A stretch of 52,550 bases of DNA from the NCBI GenBank assembly GCA_902785925.1, contig CADAAI010000019.1, forward strand, positions 1 through 52,550. Reading direction: 5' to 3'. The notes beneath the pieces are model-generated. The model had not been told where the DNA came from, made no database searches, and was given only the letters and a program-made list of their open reading frames with translations. Below are positions 1-7,890 of this stretch, one piece after another (the stretch's first letter is position 1; each line of letters opens with the position of its first letter). Position numbers and translations under genes: made by a program. Source of the DNA: an uncultured Bacteroidales bacterium (GTDB lineage: Bacteria; Bacteroidota; Bacteroidia; Bacteroidales; Muribaculaceae).

Positions 1-277
1 ACTGCAAAGATAAATGTACCTAAAGAAGCTAAAATTGGAGGTTACTCTTCACACCATTTTCAGCGATTGCAAGAATCTGCAAAAATACGTGTTAACGAAT
101 GTGAATATACAAAGAACTGGAAAAACGTCTTTGCAGATTTTTGTATATTTTCCGTCCCTCCTCCGTCCCTCGGCATAGTATCTGTCCCCCATAATTGGAG
201 GCACATGCGCTGATTATCAGCTACTTATATTTGCAGATTTTACATTCTGCGTCGGTAAATAACTATCGTATTTTTAC
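1..277. other. Left-edge intergenic region
   Basis: No gene is supported here. Positions 5-12 read TATCTTTG on the minus strand, a Bacteroidales -7 box that would drive a gene lying to the left of the window, and 227-234 read TATATTTG on the plus strand with no gene following it. A plus-strand frame is open from base 1 to a TGA at 208-210, but it has no start inside the window and no recognisable domain, so I do not call it a CDS. Confidence 0.5.
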
Positions 278-1534
278 CTAATATAGTTCCACAAAATCAC
301 GCACCATCTTGAATATGGGTTCATAGCTGTCGAAGCGAACGGTCTCATAGGTATCGAAAATGGTGTGGTAGTATTGGAACGCATCGCCTTTCTCGTTCTC
401 TAGGAAGATGCATGGCACTTGGCGCGTGGCAAATGGGTAATGGTCGCTGTTTGCAGCCAGGTCGCCACGATGCAATTCCTTGAAATAGTTCTTGCCCTTG
501 TTGATCTGCTCAAAAAGCGAGAATCCACGCATGCCTTCATCACTCACCTCGCAATATTGAACAGGATTGTTATCGCCTATCATATCAATATTGAAAAGAT
601 ACTTGATTTGCTCGAGAGGTACGATGGGATGCTCCACATACCAGTTGGAACCACGCAGATTGGCATCCTCACCCGAGAAAGCTAGGAAGTACATGTCATA
701 CGGTGGGCGATTCTTTGCGTAGTATTCTGCCAGTGTCACAACAGCAGCTGTGCCTGAAGCGTTATCGTTGGCTCCAGCGTAGAATACTTTCTTGCCCAGA
801 TTGCCTATATGGTCGTAATGCGCCGTGAAAACGTAGCAACTATCGTGACGTTGCCCAGACACTTTAGCAATTACATTAAAGCACTCGTAGTCCTTTAAGA
901 ACTTATTGTCAACATTAACGCTGACGTTCTTAACACCCTCAATTGCTTCGGGCGTTACCCAAATGATTGGTTTATCCACTATGTGGTCACCATAGGCTTT
1001 AAAGAACTTGATGGGTGCTGCCCAGGTATAAATAAGTCCTGCATTTGGGCATTCTCCTTTTTTCTGAAGGCGAGAGAATACATCCTTGTGTCGATAAGTG
1101 AACCAAAATTCGCAAGCCACCAGACAGTTAGCATACTCGGGCTTTGCTAGGTCGGCAAATATGCGTTCGGGATTAAAATTCAGGGTGTCAACATGATAAA
1201 CGGGGAATGAGCCGTGAACACCGGGCGAATATTCTCGCATTGAGAAATCAATGCCAGGCCGTAGCTTCTTGCCGTCGGCACTCATTTCCATCTTGCCGCA
1301 GAAGGTGTTGATATCTAATTTAAAAGGTTGGATAATCACCTCATCAACACCTGCTTTCTCATACTCTTTCTGCAAGAATTTACCTGCTTTGTTAGCGCCG
1401 TCTTTTGCATATCCGCGACCTTGATACTTTGAGGAACTCAACTCTTTTATGATGCTTTTGTAGTGCGCCAAGTTTTGCGCACTAACCTGTATGCCAGCTA
1501 GCACTAAAACAATCAAAAAGACTATCTTTTTCAT
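278..1534 (-). CDS. Secreted M28-family metallopeptidase
   Basis: A 418-residue exported zinc aminopeptidase-like protein. Residues 1-20 form a Sec signal peptide ending SAQ. The M28 metal site is legible in the C-terminal half in the expected order: TAHYDHIG (first His ligand, about residue 240), GANDNASG (bridging Asp), SGEDANLRGS (catalytic Glu followed by an acidic ligand that is Asp rather than the commoner Glu), NIDMIGD (Asp) and the closing YYHTIFDT (His). Family knowledge says such enzymes trim N-terminal residues from peptides outside the cytoplasm; the exact substrate cannot be read here. It is probably monocistronic, with a TACCTTTG -7 box 48 bases upstream (1582-1589) and a gene-free gap of about 240 bases behind it. 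The ATG start is fixed by the signal peptide. Confidence 0.88.
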   Translation of the reverse strand: MKKIVFLIVLVLAGIQVSAQNLAHYKSIIKELSSSKYQGRGYAKDGANKAGKFLQKEYEKAGVDEVIIQPFKLDINTFCGKMEMSADGKKLRPGIDFSMREYSPGVHGSFPVYHVDTLNFNPERIFADLAKPEYANCLVACEFWFTYRHKDVFSRLQKKGECPNAGLIYTWAAPIKFFKAYGDHIVDKPIIWVTPEAIEGVKNVSVNVDNKFLKDYECFNVIAKVSGQRHDSCYVFTAHYDHIGNLGKKVFYAGANDNASGTAAVVTLAEYYAKNRPPYDMYFLAFSGEDANLRGSNWYVEHPIVPLEQIKYLFNIDMIGDNNPVQYCEVSDEGMRGFSLFEQINKGKNYFKELHRGDLAANSDHYPFATRQVPCIFLENEKGDAFQYYHTIFDTYETVRFDSYEPIFKMVRDFVELY

Positions 1535-1771
1535 ATCTATTTAAGAATTATTGATTACTCTTTTCAGGATTTCAATATGAGCAAAGGTACAATAATTATC
1601 CATATTTTAGGCAAAAAACACAGAAATTTCACAAAATAGTGGATTGTATCGACTGCGAAATCTTCTCTAAAAAACTGCACCTATCGATCTCAAAAAGTCT
1701 TTCAGCATCAATGGGCTGCGTCTCAGCATAAATCAAGCAAGCTTGCCCAATGAGCTCTTGTGGTTGTATTC
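1535..1771. other. Gap between M28 peptidase and yaaA
   Basis: About 240 bases without a gene. The left part holds the M28 promoter. I see no convincing hairpin terminator for the converging context and no repeat in the remainder. Confidence 0.4.
1582..1589 (-). promoter_or_regulatory. -7 box of the M28 peptidase gene
   Basis: The minus strand reads TACCTTTG, matching the Bacteroidales TAnnTTTG box. A TTTG candidate -33 element lies 22 bases upstream (1612-1615 on the plus strand), which is slightly wider than usual. The start codon follows about 48 bases downstream. Confidence 0.5.
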
Positions 1772-2533
1772 TTATTTCACAAAGTGGGGGTGGTCCTTGT
1801 CGCCAAGGTTTTGCTCGAAATGAAATCCTTCGTAACTGAACTCCTGCAAGTGCAATGGGTCATTAATGCAATTTTCAACAATGAATCTTGTCATTGCTCC
1901 ACGGCATGTCTTTGCCCAAACGGCTTGCATCTTCAGGGAATTTCCTTTCTTCACGTAGAAAAGGGGTTGCACAATGCGCACCTCATTAATAACGCGTTGC
2001 CAGTCGAGCAGGTGTTGAAATTCCTCGGTGGCGAGGTGGATGAGCACGCCGTCATCGGCTTTTATTGAGTTGATTAGTACATCTGTTAGGCGTGATTTCC
2101 AGAATCCAAACATATTCTTGCCCTCACCGCTTGGCAACTCCACGTTACCCTCCATGCGATAGGGAAGGATTCCGTCGAGCGGCCTTAATATGCCATAGAG
2201 GAACGACATTATCCACAAGTGCTGCTGTGAGAAATTGAGATGCTCTGCAGTAAGCGTTTCAGCCTTAAGGTGCTTATAGGCTTGTCCATGATAAGCAATA
2301 ATGGCAGGCATAGTGGCAGCCTCCTCAAGGTGGTGCATGAATCGAAGTTTGTTCTGAGTAGCTATGGCATGGCTGCAAGTAAGCATCTCGGCAATCGTCT
2401 CGATAGGATAGGAAGCCATGTCGCGAGCGAAAGCCGCAGCCTCGTTTTGAAACCGAGGCGTGGTCATGTCAACATTGGGCATCGACTTCAATTGGTTGTG
2501 CATTATTTTAGCCGAAGCGAGTATAATCTGCAT
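1772..2533 (-). CDS. yaaA: Peroxide stress protein YaaA (DUF328)
   Basis: A 253-residue cytoplasmic protein close to the usual family length (about 255). It opens with MQIILASAKIM and has the family's central PLDGILPYRMEG and FWKSRLTDVL segments and a C-terminal block ending in EGFHFEQNLG. YaaA is known in E. coli to protect against hydrogen peroxide by limiting free iron and to bind DNA; that role is transferred here by family only. It lies 13 bases downstream of the DUF169 gene on the same strand, so co-transcription is likely. No signal peptide or membrane segment is present. Confidence 0.85.
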   Translation of the reverse strand: MQIILASAKIMHNQLKSMPNVDMTTPRFQNEAAAFARDMASYPIETIAEMLTCSHAIATQNKLRFMHHLEEAATMPAIIAYHGQAYKHLKAETLTAEHLNFSQQHLWIMSFLYGILRPLDGILPYRMEGNVELPSGEGKNMFGFWKSRLTDVLINSIKADDGVLIHLATEEFQHLLDWQRVINEVRIVQPLFYVKKGNSLKMQAVWAKTCRGAMTRFIVENCINDPLHLQEFSYEGFHFEQNLGDKDHPHFVK

Positions 2534-2546
2534 AGAGTTAGTGGTG

Positions 2547-3257
2547 TTATTTCATCCTTGTTTTTAAGCGTTGCCAGGCTGGAGCGTCGAAGAGGAAGCA
2601 TTGTCGCATGGTTTTCATCATCACAGTAAAGCGGCTCATGGGCACAGCGAAACTCAACTCGTTCTCTCCAACCCATGGGCGTACCGATGGATCTAGTAAC
2701 CCTAGGAAGCATTGATGCCCTTGTCGTGCATTCTCGGCGATTGTCATTGACACTACTGTGCTGCAACCTGAGCCAAACCTAGTCACCACAGCATCGTTGT
2801 GATTGTTATCGAAGAATGCCCAGCCACACAACCCTGAAAGCATGTCGGGAGTGGCATAGAATAGCACACCCTCGGCCCAGTCAAGTGATTCCACCTTGTC
2901 GATGCGTTGGAAGTTGAGATAGCGTTTTGTGGTCTTTTTCAATTCTAGACTATTGATGTAATCGACTACCATCTCGGGAGTGAGTTTGTATTTCTCCTTT
3001 AGTGACACAAAATTGGCCACATATTCGGGCATGTCGGCAAAGCCTGTATAGAGCTTTCCTCCTCCACAGCCTATCACGTCGACGCTCAAGCTCACACCGT
3101 TTCCTTCGCGCGCTTCTTGCAGTCCTTTAAAGAAACAGCCACCTATTATCTTGGTTTCGGCAATGGCAATGTCGCTGTACCCAAAAATCAGTGGTAGTTG
3201 AGCAGTCTCGCCAAAAGCTTCACGGTAGTTTTCAATAAATATTTTTATATCTTTCAT
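2547..3257 (-). CDS. DUF169-family protein
   Basis: A 236-residue soluble protein that resembles the DUF169 (ArCR-like) family: an N-terminal helix followed by an IFGYSD segment, the cysteine-containing GGGKLYTGFADMPEY region, and later GSGCSTVV. The biochemical function of the family is not established. The gene sits between a YdeI/OmdA-like gene upstream (gap 23 bases) and yaaA downstream, in a run of short minus-strand genes that probably share a transcript. The ATG start is the only sensible one. Confidence 0.7.
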   Translation of the reverse strand: MKDIKIFIENYREAFGETAQLPLIFGYSDIAIAETKIIGGCFFKGLQEAREGNGVSLSVDVIGCGGGKLYTGFADMPEYVANFVSLKEKYKLTPEMVVDYINSLELKKTTKRYLNFQRIDKVESLDWAEGVLFYATPDMLSGLCGWAFFDNNHNDAVVTRFGSGCSTVVSMTIAENARQGHQCFLGLLDPSVRPWVGENELSFAVPMSRFTVMMKTMRQCFLFDAPAWQRLKTRMK

Positions 3258-3280
3258 GAGAATTATACTTTATGGTTAAT

Positions 3281-3622
3281 TTAATAATCTGACGGTAAAG
3301 CGGCAAGGCCGCTGGGCGTCATCAAACCACGATGTTCAAGGTCGCGACAGCGTTGTTTGTTTAACTCGGTCCAATGGCTGCGCTTGCGACGTGGCGAAAG
3401 TCTTTGAGCCAATCGACCGTCATGGAGTTTCTTGCAAGTAGAATCAATCCAACCGAAACACAACGCCTCTTCCACAATCTCTAGATAGAGTAATGCGTCC
3501 CATTCTGGCCGCCTTTTGCGGTATGAAACCACCCAGCACTCACTAGCGCTGGAATGGTTCTCCACGAGCCACTGCCGCAGTTCACTGCGATTCTTAAAAC
3601 TCAACAAATTAGTAACTTCCAT
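3281..3622 (-). CDS. Short YdeI/OmdA-like protein
   Basis: A 113-residue protein matching the N-terminal part of the YdeI/OmpD-associated family: the SECWVVSYRK strand, the ALCFGWIDSTCKKL hallmark and the RLSPRRKRSHWTELNK segment are all present. Family members are usually about 190 residues; this one stops shortly after MTPSGLAALPSD, so the C-terminal helical part is missing. Either it is a genuine short form or a truncated gene. Its start overlaps the end of the upstream esterase by 14 bases, suggesting translational coupling. Members have been linked to resistance to antimicrobial peptides in other bacteria; nothing in this sequence tests that. Confidence 0.7.
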   Translation of the reverse strand: MEVTNLLSFKNRSELRQWLVENHSSASECWVVSYRKRRPEWDALLYLEIVEEALCFGWIDSTCKKLHDGRLAQRLSPRRKRSHWTELNKQRCRDLEHRGLMTPSGLAALPSDY

Positions 3623-4307
3623 GATTTAAAATATGCTTAATGCACCATACAAATCCTTTGGTAGTGCGCAATGCGTTGTCAGCAAAGTGATTGCCAGGGT
3701 TCCATTCGAGTATGCAATGCTCCATTCCCAAGGTTTCTTGCAACAGCTCATACTCAAAGCGAATGTTATCACCCACTTGGGCAAATGCCTTGTTGCGTGT
3801 GCGCTCCTCTCGGTCGCCAAGGCTTAGATACACATCTGTTGCCTTGACACAATGTTGCAATGCAAACTCTCTCCATCCTGCAATCCAAACCGAAGGCGAC
3901 ACTGCAGCCACTGCATTGAAGAGGTTTGACTCATGAGCAGCCCACAGCGCAAACAGCCCAGCAAGAGAATATCCACCGAGCACAATGGGCAGTTTGCCAT
4001 ATTTCTGTCTAAGTGAAGGCATTAACTCATCGGTCACATATCGCAGCGTCTCGTCAGCATGCTCACCCACTTCTTTGTCGCGCGAGAGCGCAGGATCGTG
4101 CCACGGGCTGAGCTCTAGTTCCCAGTTGGTGATACTAAAAGCCGCCATCACTAGTGGAACATTAACACGCTCAGTTATGAGAGTCATCTCGTTATTGATG
4201 CTCTCTTGCTCATGAGCACCAATGGGCTGAATGAGCAATACCAATGGCTGCTCTCCTTCCTGATAAATTATGCATTCACGACCGCCTATTTTCTTTGCTT
4301 CTTTCAT
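3609..4307 (-). CDS. Alpha/beta-hydrolase, putative esterase
   Basis: A 232-residue hydrolase of the esterase-D/Fes-like superfamily. The nucleophile elbow is GYSLAG (about residue 124), an acid candidate lies in the following LSLGDREERT strand, and the histidine is in NPGNHFADN near the C-terminus, giving a complete Ser-Asp-His triad in the right order. There is no signal peptide, so it is probably cytoplasmic. The substrate is unknown; relatives cleave thioesters or ester-linked siderophores. It is first of the group 4307 to 1772 after a 64-base gap to the YjbR gene and overlaps the downstream YdeI-like gene. Confidence 0.75.
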   Translation of the reverse strand: MKEAKKIGGRECIIYQEGEQPLVLLIQPIGAHEQESINNEMTLITERVNVPLVMAAFSITNWELELSPWHDPALSRDKEVGEHADETLRYVTDELMPSLRQKYGKLPIVLGGYSLAGLFALWAAHESNLFNAVAAVSPSVWIAGWREFALQHCVKATDVYLSLGDREERTRNKAFAQVGDNIRFEYELLQETLGMEHCILEWNPGNHFADNALRTTKGFVWCIKHILNHGSY

Positions 4308-4371
4308 CTGCTGTGATTCGATTCAATGCTCACATTTCTCTCTCGGTTTCTGTTTCGTAAGAATTATGCCA

Positions 4372-4713
4372 CTACCGTTTTCTATTTTTCACGAGTTGAT
4401 ATGACTGCATCACGAGTAACTTCAATGTATTGTCATCAACGTCGCTATTCACCTCTACGCTAATCCAGTAACGCTTGTCGCCGTTAAAAGGTTCACCAAT
4501 GGCTTGATAACGCTCTTTGAGCTCAGTCATTTGCTCTGGGTCGCACTTTATGGTTATAAATTTGAAATCATCGATATTGAAGTAGCAGAACATGTGACCA
4601 CTAACATAGAACACAAGAATCGTGAACCTACCTTTAGAAAATTTCTCAAAAGGTGTCGCCTCGGTCACACAAGGCAGTGAGAGGCAGTAGTCACGAAACT
4701 CCTCAATGTTCAT
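4372..4713 (-). CDS. MmcQ/YjbR-family protein
   Basis: A 113-residue protein with the MmcQ/YjbR (CyaY-like fold) layout: an N-terminal [11 protein letters not shown] helix, the [15 protein letters not shown] strand region, [12 protein letters not shown] and a C-terminal SYQLVKNR helix. The family is small, often annotated as DNA-binding because of its double-wing fold, but its function is not established. Its start codon overlaps the stop of the acetyltransferase gene in an ATGA arrangement (4710-4713), so the two are translationally coupled. Confidence 0.75.
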   Translation of the reverse strand: MNIEEFRDYCLSLPCVTEATPFEKFSKGRFTILVFYVSGHMFCYFNIDDFKFITIKCDPEQMTELKERYQAIGEPFNGDKRYWISVEVNSDVDDNTLKLLVMQSYQLVKNRKR

Positions 4714-5279
4714 GTCTCAATTCTCTTGATAACTTTAGCTGGTATTCCGCCCACAATAGTATTGGGTTCAACGTCCTTTGTCACTACTGCACCAGCAGCG
4801 ACTATAGCGCCATCGCCTATCGTCACTCCTGCAAGCACAGTGGCATTAGCGCCTATCCACACATTCTTACCAATGTGGATGGGAGCATGGGTCATGCCTC
4901 CACGCTTCTCGGGGTCTAGATAGTGATTGAGGGTGGCTAGCACCACGTTGTGACCAATCAAGGCACCTTCATCAATCGTGATGCCTCCCTGGTCCTGAAA
5001 CTTGCAACCCATGTTGATAAACACCCGTTCGCCCAGGACAGTGTTCTTGCCGCAGTCGGTGTGGAATGGCGGGAACATGCCCACGCTCTTGGGCACCTCG
5101 CGACCAAAGAGCTGTTCAAGCAACGCATGCAGTTCCTCGGGGGTGTGATATCGGCCATTAATCTCAGCAGTTATTTTCAGCGCCTCTTGTGAGAGCTTGT
5201 GAAATGTGGCATGCACTGGCGAACCACCATCAATGGGTTCGCCAGTAGCCATGAAATCTCGGAATTCTTGTATTGTCAT
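4710..5279 (-). CDS. Sugar O-acetyltransferase (maltose/galactoside acetyltransferase family)
   Basis: A protein of 189 residues from the ATG at 5279. A longer frame exists from a TTG at 5309, but it would run into the preceding gene, so the ATG is preferred. The N-terminal helical domain (about residues 1-60, with [13 protein letters not shown]) precedes a left-handed beta-helix of hexapeptide repeats ([42 protein letters not shown]). The catalytic histidine sits in [10 protein letters not shown]. Family members transfer acetyl from acetyl-CoA to a sugar hydroxyl. It follows the flavodoxin-like gene by 7 bases and is coupled to the YjbR gene downstream. Confidence 0.88.
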   Translation of the reverse strand: MTIQEFRDFMATGEPIDGGSPVHATFHKLSQEALKITAEINGRYHTPEELHALLEQLFGREVPKSVGMFPPFHTDCGKNTVLGERVFINMGCKFQDQGGITIDEGALIGHNVVLATLNHYLDPEKRGGMTHAPIHIGKNVWIGANATVLAGVTIGDGAIVAAGAVVTKDVEPNTIVGGIPAKVIKRIET

Positions 5280-5286
5280 AAAAGAA

Positions 5287-5802
5287 TCAGATATTTGCAA
5301 CGAGGTCAACTATCTTCTGCTTGATAGCGTCGGTTTTCTGCTCGTCGTTTTTGGCAGTGATGATACCGCAATCCTCAGCGTTCCAGTAGTGGCAAATGTC
5401 GCGGTACTCGGCGGTTGCACCGTCGTACACGCCTGGCGAATAGCTCGACATGAGCAAAGCCATCTTCTTTACCTTGGCGGGATTGTTCACACAGTACATG
5501 CGCTGAATGGGAGCCTGAATTTGAGCGCACAGTGTGAAGTAGTAGATGGGTGCTGCGAGAACCAAAACGTCGGCCTCGTTCATCAATGGATAGAGCTCCT
5601 GCATATCATCCTGCTGGATGCAAGCTCCGTTACCCTTGGTGTGGCAGTACTCGCATGCGAGGCATCCTGCAATTTTCTTGCGAGCAACATTTACCAGTAT
5701 TACGTTGTGACCTGCTGCCTCGGCAGCCTTTTTGCACTCCTCGGCCATCCAGGCAGTGCTACCATTAGCTCGTGGCGAGCCTTGTAAAATAAGAATGTTC
5801 AT
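5287..5802 (-). CDS. Flavodoxin-like NAD(P)H-dependent FMN reductase
   Basis: A 171-residue flavodoxin-fold protein. The N-terminal [14 protein letters not shown] loop is the FMN phosphate-binding motif. [16 protein letters not shown] stretch (about residues 48-62), typical of the iron-sulfur flavoprotein-like and multimeric flavodoxin groups, contributes several cysteines, and [15 protein letters not shown] forms the second flavin loop. The expected role is FMN-dependent reduction of a quinone or similar acceptor in the cytoplasm. It begins an operon-like run with the acetyltransferase and YjbR genes; a TAGT/GTTA tetranucleotide-rich spacer separates it from the GNAT gene. Confidence 0.82.
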   Translation of the reverse strand: MNILILQGSPRANGSTAWMAEECKKAAEAAGHNVILVNVARKKIAGCLACEYCHTKGNGACIQQDDMQELYPLMNEADVLVLAAPIYYFTLCAQIQAPIQRMYCVNNPAKVKKMALLMSSYSPGVYDGATAEYRDICHYWNAEDCGIITAKNDEQKTDAIKQKIVDLVANI

Positions 5803-5803
5803 A

Positions 5804-5836
5804 GTTGTTAGTTAGTTAGTTATTAGTAGTTAGTTG
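5804..5836. repeat. Short GTTA-rich tetranucleotide tract
   Basis: The spacer upstream of the flavodoxin-like gene is built almost wholly from GTTA/TAGT words (three perfect GTTA copies in a row, then degenerate ones). Such slippage-prone tracts between start codon and promoter can alter expression, but there is no direct evidence of that here. Confidence 0.45.
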
Positions 5837-5840
5837 TTTA

Positions 5841-6671
5841 TTATTCTACTTTATGTTTTGGCATGTTGTCCCAATGGAAACGGAGCTCGGCGATTATTTG
5901 GTCATAGTCCTGCATAGTGAATGGACTGTCGCCCATTTTTATTATGGTGTAGTCAATTCCGTTAAACGAACGGCCCACACCAGTGTCACGGAACCCGTTG
6001 CGCAGATAGAATGCATGACGGCGGCGGCGCACATCCTGGTTGTCGCACACTTGCTCTGGGCTCTCAATGTCGAGGATGTTAGTGCAGTCCTTGTATTTCT
6101 CAATCACGCGCGATAGAATTTGCTGTCCCACACCTTTTCCGCGCAACTCTTCGGGCACGGCAAAATACCAGAACCAGTTGAACGACTTGCGGGGATAAAC
6201 AATGAAAAGTCCCATTAGCGTTTCACCCTCATAATAGGCAGTGAAATCAAGCGGTATCCTCTCAACTAGCACCATAAGGTCGTCCCAAGGAATTTGCTCT
6301 TCAGGAGGGAAAGTTGCTTCATAGAGAGCCTTTAATTCTTCATTATTAGAATCAGTTGCCTTTATCTGCTTCTCAATCATTTTTGTTTCATTAGGCTCTA
6401 CCTTCTTCCTGAACTTGTTTTTTAATCGCTTGTAACCCTCAACGCCAAGAATAGTAAGGCCTCCATACTGACAGGTCTTAGCCAATCCAAAGAGAACTGT
6501 CCATAGCACACCTTTTGCCGTTACACTAATCGGCAGTAGCATCTGAGCAAACGACAAGATGTAAAATGGTATGCAACACAGCAACACTATCACACCTGTC
6601 CTGAACGATAGTGACTGCAGCCATTGCTTTACCTTACGGAAAACGCCTATTAAATAATCTTTCACATTCAT
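5841..6671 (-). CDS. GNAT acetyltransferase with N-terminal two-helix membrane module
   Basis: A 276-residue protein from the ATG at 6671, which overlaps the upstream stop in an ATGA arrangement; the TTG nine bases earlier is less likely. Residues about 20-95 contain two hydrophobic helices and end in an LGVEGYKRLKNKFRKK segment resembling the small transporter-suffix domain. Residues about 110-270 are a GNAT N-acetyltransferase: a FPPEEQIPWDDL entry, an acetyl-CoA loop RGKGVGQQIL, and AFYLRNGF near the end. The catalytic half would face the cytoplasm next to the membrane. The substrate is unknown. The membrane-plus-GNAT fusion is the unusual point. Confidence 0.78.
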   Translation of the reverse strand: MNVKDYLIGVFRKVKQWLQSLSFRTGVIVLLCCIPFYILSFAQMLLPISVTAKGVLWTVLFGLAKTCQYGGLTILGVEGYKRLKNKFRKKVEPNETKMIEKQIKATDSNNEELKALYEATFPPEEQIPWDDLMVLVERIPLDFTAYYEGETLMGLFIVYPRKSFNWFWYFAVPEELRGKGVGQQILSRVIEKYKDCTNILDIESPEQVCDNQDVRRRRHAFYLRNGFRDTGVGRSFNGIDYTIIKMGDSPFTMQDYDQIIAELRFHWDNMPKHKVE

Positions 6672-7090
6672 GGTTTCCAAACGTGGAGGCCCTCGGCCGA
6701 GGCGATGTTGTCGAGGAGTTGTAATGTCTCCTCATCAGGGTCATATATCGTTATGTTGTGGTCATCACCAGTGATGGATAGCATCGCCATTGATTGCTTG
6801 AGCACCACGAATAATGGCCTGCGCTTAAGCACCATTCGTTCCATGTCCTCTGGTGCAGGATTCTCCACCCAAGATTCGTCATCAACCAGAAAGACTATGA
6901 TGTCAACGTAACAGTTGAGTTTTAATAGCACGTTAGCAAATTTGCGATAAATGGCATCCACACGTGGTGACGACAGAAAGAACTTCTCTATCTTAAAATA
7001 CTGACCGCCAGCATTGGCCGGCACCTGCTTGGGCAAGATGTCGACAATCCAATAGGGTTTAGACAATAGTTCTTCGATATCAACCATCAT
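6668..7090 (-). CDS. Hypothetical protein, about 140 residues
   Basis: A soluble 140-residue protein that I do not recognise. It starts MMVDIEELLSKPYWIVDILP and contains KIEKFFLSSPRVDAIYRKF and an acidic DPDEETLQLL segment near the C-terminus; no metal-binding or catalytic motif stands out. Its start overlaps the stop of the thioredoxin gene upstream by 4 bases and its stop overlaps the GNAT start by 4 bases, so the three are expected to be translated together. The coupling is the best evidence that it is real. Confidence 0.7.
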   Translation of the reverse strand: MMVDIEELLSKPYWIVDILPKQVPANAGGQYFKIEKFFLSSPRVDAIYRKFANVLLKLNCYVDIIVFLVDDESWVENPAPEDMERMVLKRRPLFVVLKQSMAMLSITGDDHNITIYDPDEETLQLLDNIASAEGLHVWKP

Positions 7091-7584
7091 TCAGCATTAA
7101 CAGCCTTAGGAGTCCAGTGCATGAAGAATTGCAGTACTTTATCCTTGTGATAGCCCTTGCCTTCTTCAAGATAGCTTGAATCCTGAATGTGAATCACATT
7201 GCCATCTTGATCTAGCACCACAAACACAGGATATCCAAATCGCCCAGGATTGCCCAAACGTTTTAGCATGGCTTTATCGCGGGCTTCATCGGTCGACTTG
7301 TGAGGATTGTAGCTCACGTGGATGTACACAAAGTTTTCATCAATAAATTTTGCAATTTCCTCATCTTTAGTGATAAAATCGGCAAAGCGCAGGCACCACG
7401 GGCACCAGTTTCCACCCACTTGACAAATCACGAACTTGCCCTGCTCGTTAGCCTGAACAATAGCCTTGTCAATCTGCTCCATCGGGTCGATGTCATCGTT
7501 ATACACTTTCTTGAGCTGAGCATTAACACTATTACTTAATGAAATCAATGCAAAAACAAAAGCAATGAGTAATGTCTTTTTCAT
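7087..7584 (-). CDS. Periplasmic thioredoxin-family protein
   Basis: A 165-residue exported thioredoxin-fold protein. Residues 1-22 are a signal peptide ending VNA. The active site is NWCPWC (about residues 60-65), a CPWC variant seen in DUF255/thioredoxin_7-like proteins. The cis-proline region is in GRFGYPVFVVLDQDG. The expected activity is thiol-disulfide exchange in the periplasm. It heads a coupled trio with the 140-residue hypothetical and the GNAT gene. The ATG start is fixed by the signal peptide. Confidence 0.85.
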   Translation of the reverse strand: MKKTLLIAFVFALISLSNSVNAQLKKVYNDDIDPMEQIDKAIVQANEQGKFVICQVGGNWCPWCLRFADFITKDEEIAKFIDENFVYIHVSYNPHKSTDEARDKAMLKRLGNPGRFGYPVFVVLDQDGNVIHIQDSSYLEEGKGYHKDKVLQFFMHWTPKAVNAE

Positions 7585-7650
7585 TTTGTATAATTTATCT
7601 TATATGCAAAAAATGCATTTTACTTTAATATATATCCCTTTAAAGGATAA

Positions 7651-7833
7651 TCAATACTTGGTGAAGTTGTATTTGGTGCGCAGTTCAGCTTTCTTTTCCT
7701 CGTTTTGACTGGTGAAGTAGCCTTTCCATCCGGGGCAGAAGTTGATGTGCCAGCGCCAGAAACGTCCAAGCGCCGACTTAGGATTTTTGTCATAGTGAGC
7801 GCGGAATTTACAGTTTTCGCAAGTGTGTGCCAT
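7651..7833 (-). CDS. Small Cys-containing protein, 60 residues
   Basis: A 60-residue basic protein with HTCENCKFRAHYDKN at the N-terminus and a third cysteine in RWHINFCPGW. The C-x2-C pair with the later His/Cys suggests a small metal-binding site, probably zinc, though the fourth ligand is uncertain. I recall this pattern as a conserved small Bacteroidales protein without assigned function, but cannot verify that here. It stands alone between aroB and the thioredoxin gene. Confidence 0.65.
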   Translation of the reverse strand: MAHTCENCKFRAHYDKNPKSALGRFWRWHINFCPGWKGYFTSQNEEKKAELRTKYNFTKY

Positions 7834-7890
7834 AATGTTAGTATTTAATAGTTAGTTAAAATTATTATTCCAACGTGATTAAAAACTAGG

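Noticed and set aside
1..210. Open plus-strand frame running in from the left edge
   Set aside because: No start inside the window and no recognised domain; the low-complexity end and the leftward promoter box at 5-12 fit an intergenic region better.
5280..5309. TTG start for the sugar acetyltransferase
   Set aside because: It would overlap the flavodoxin-like gene by 23 bases; the ATG at 5279 gives the normal family N-terminus.
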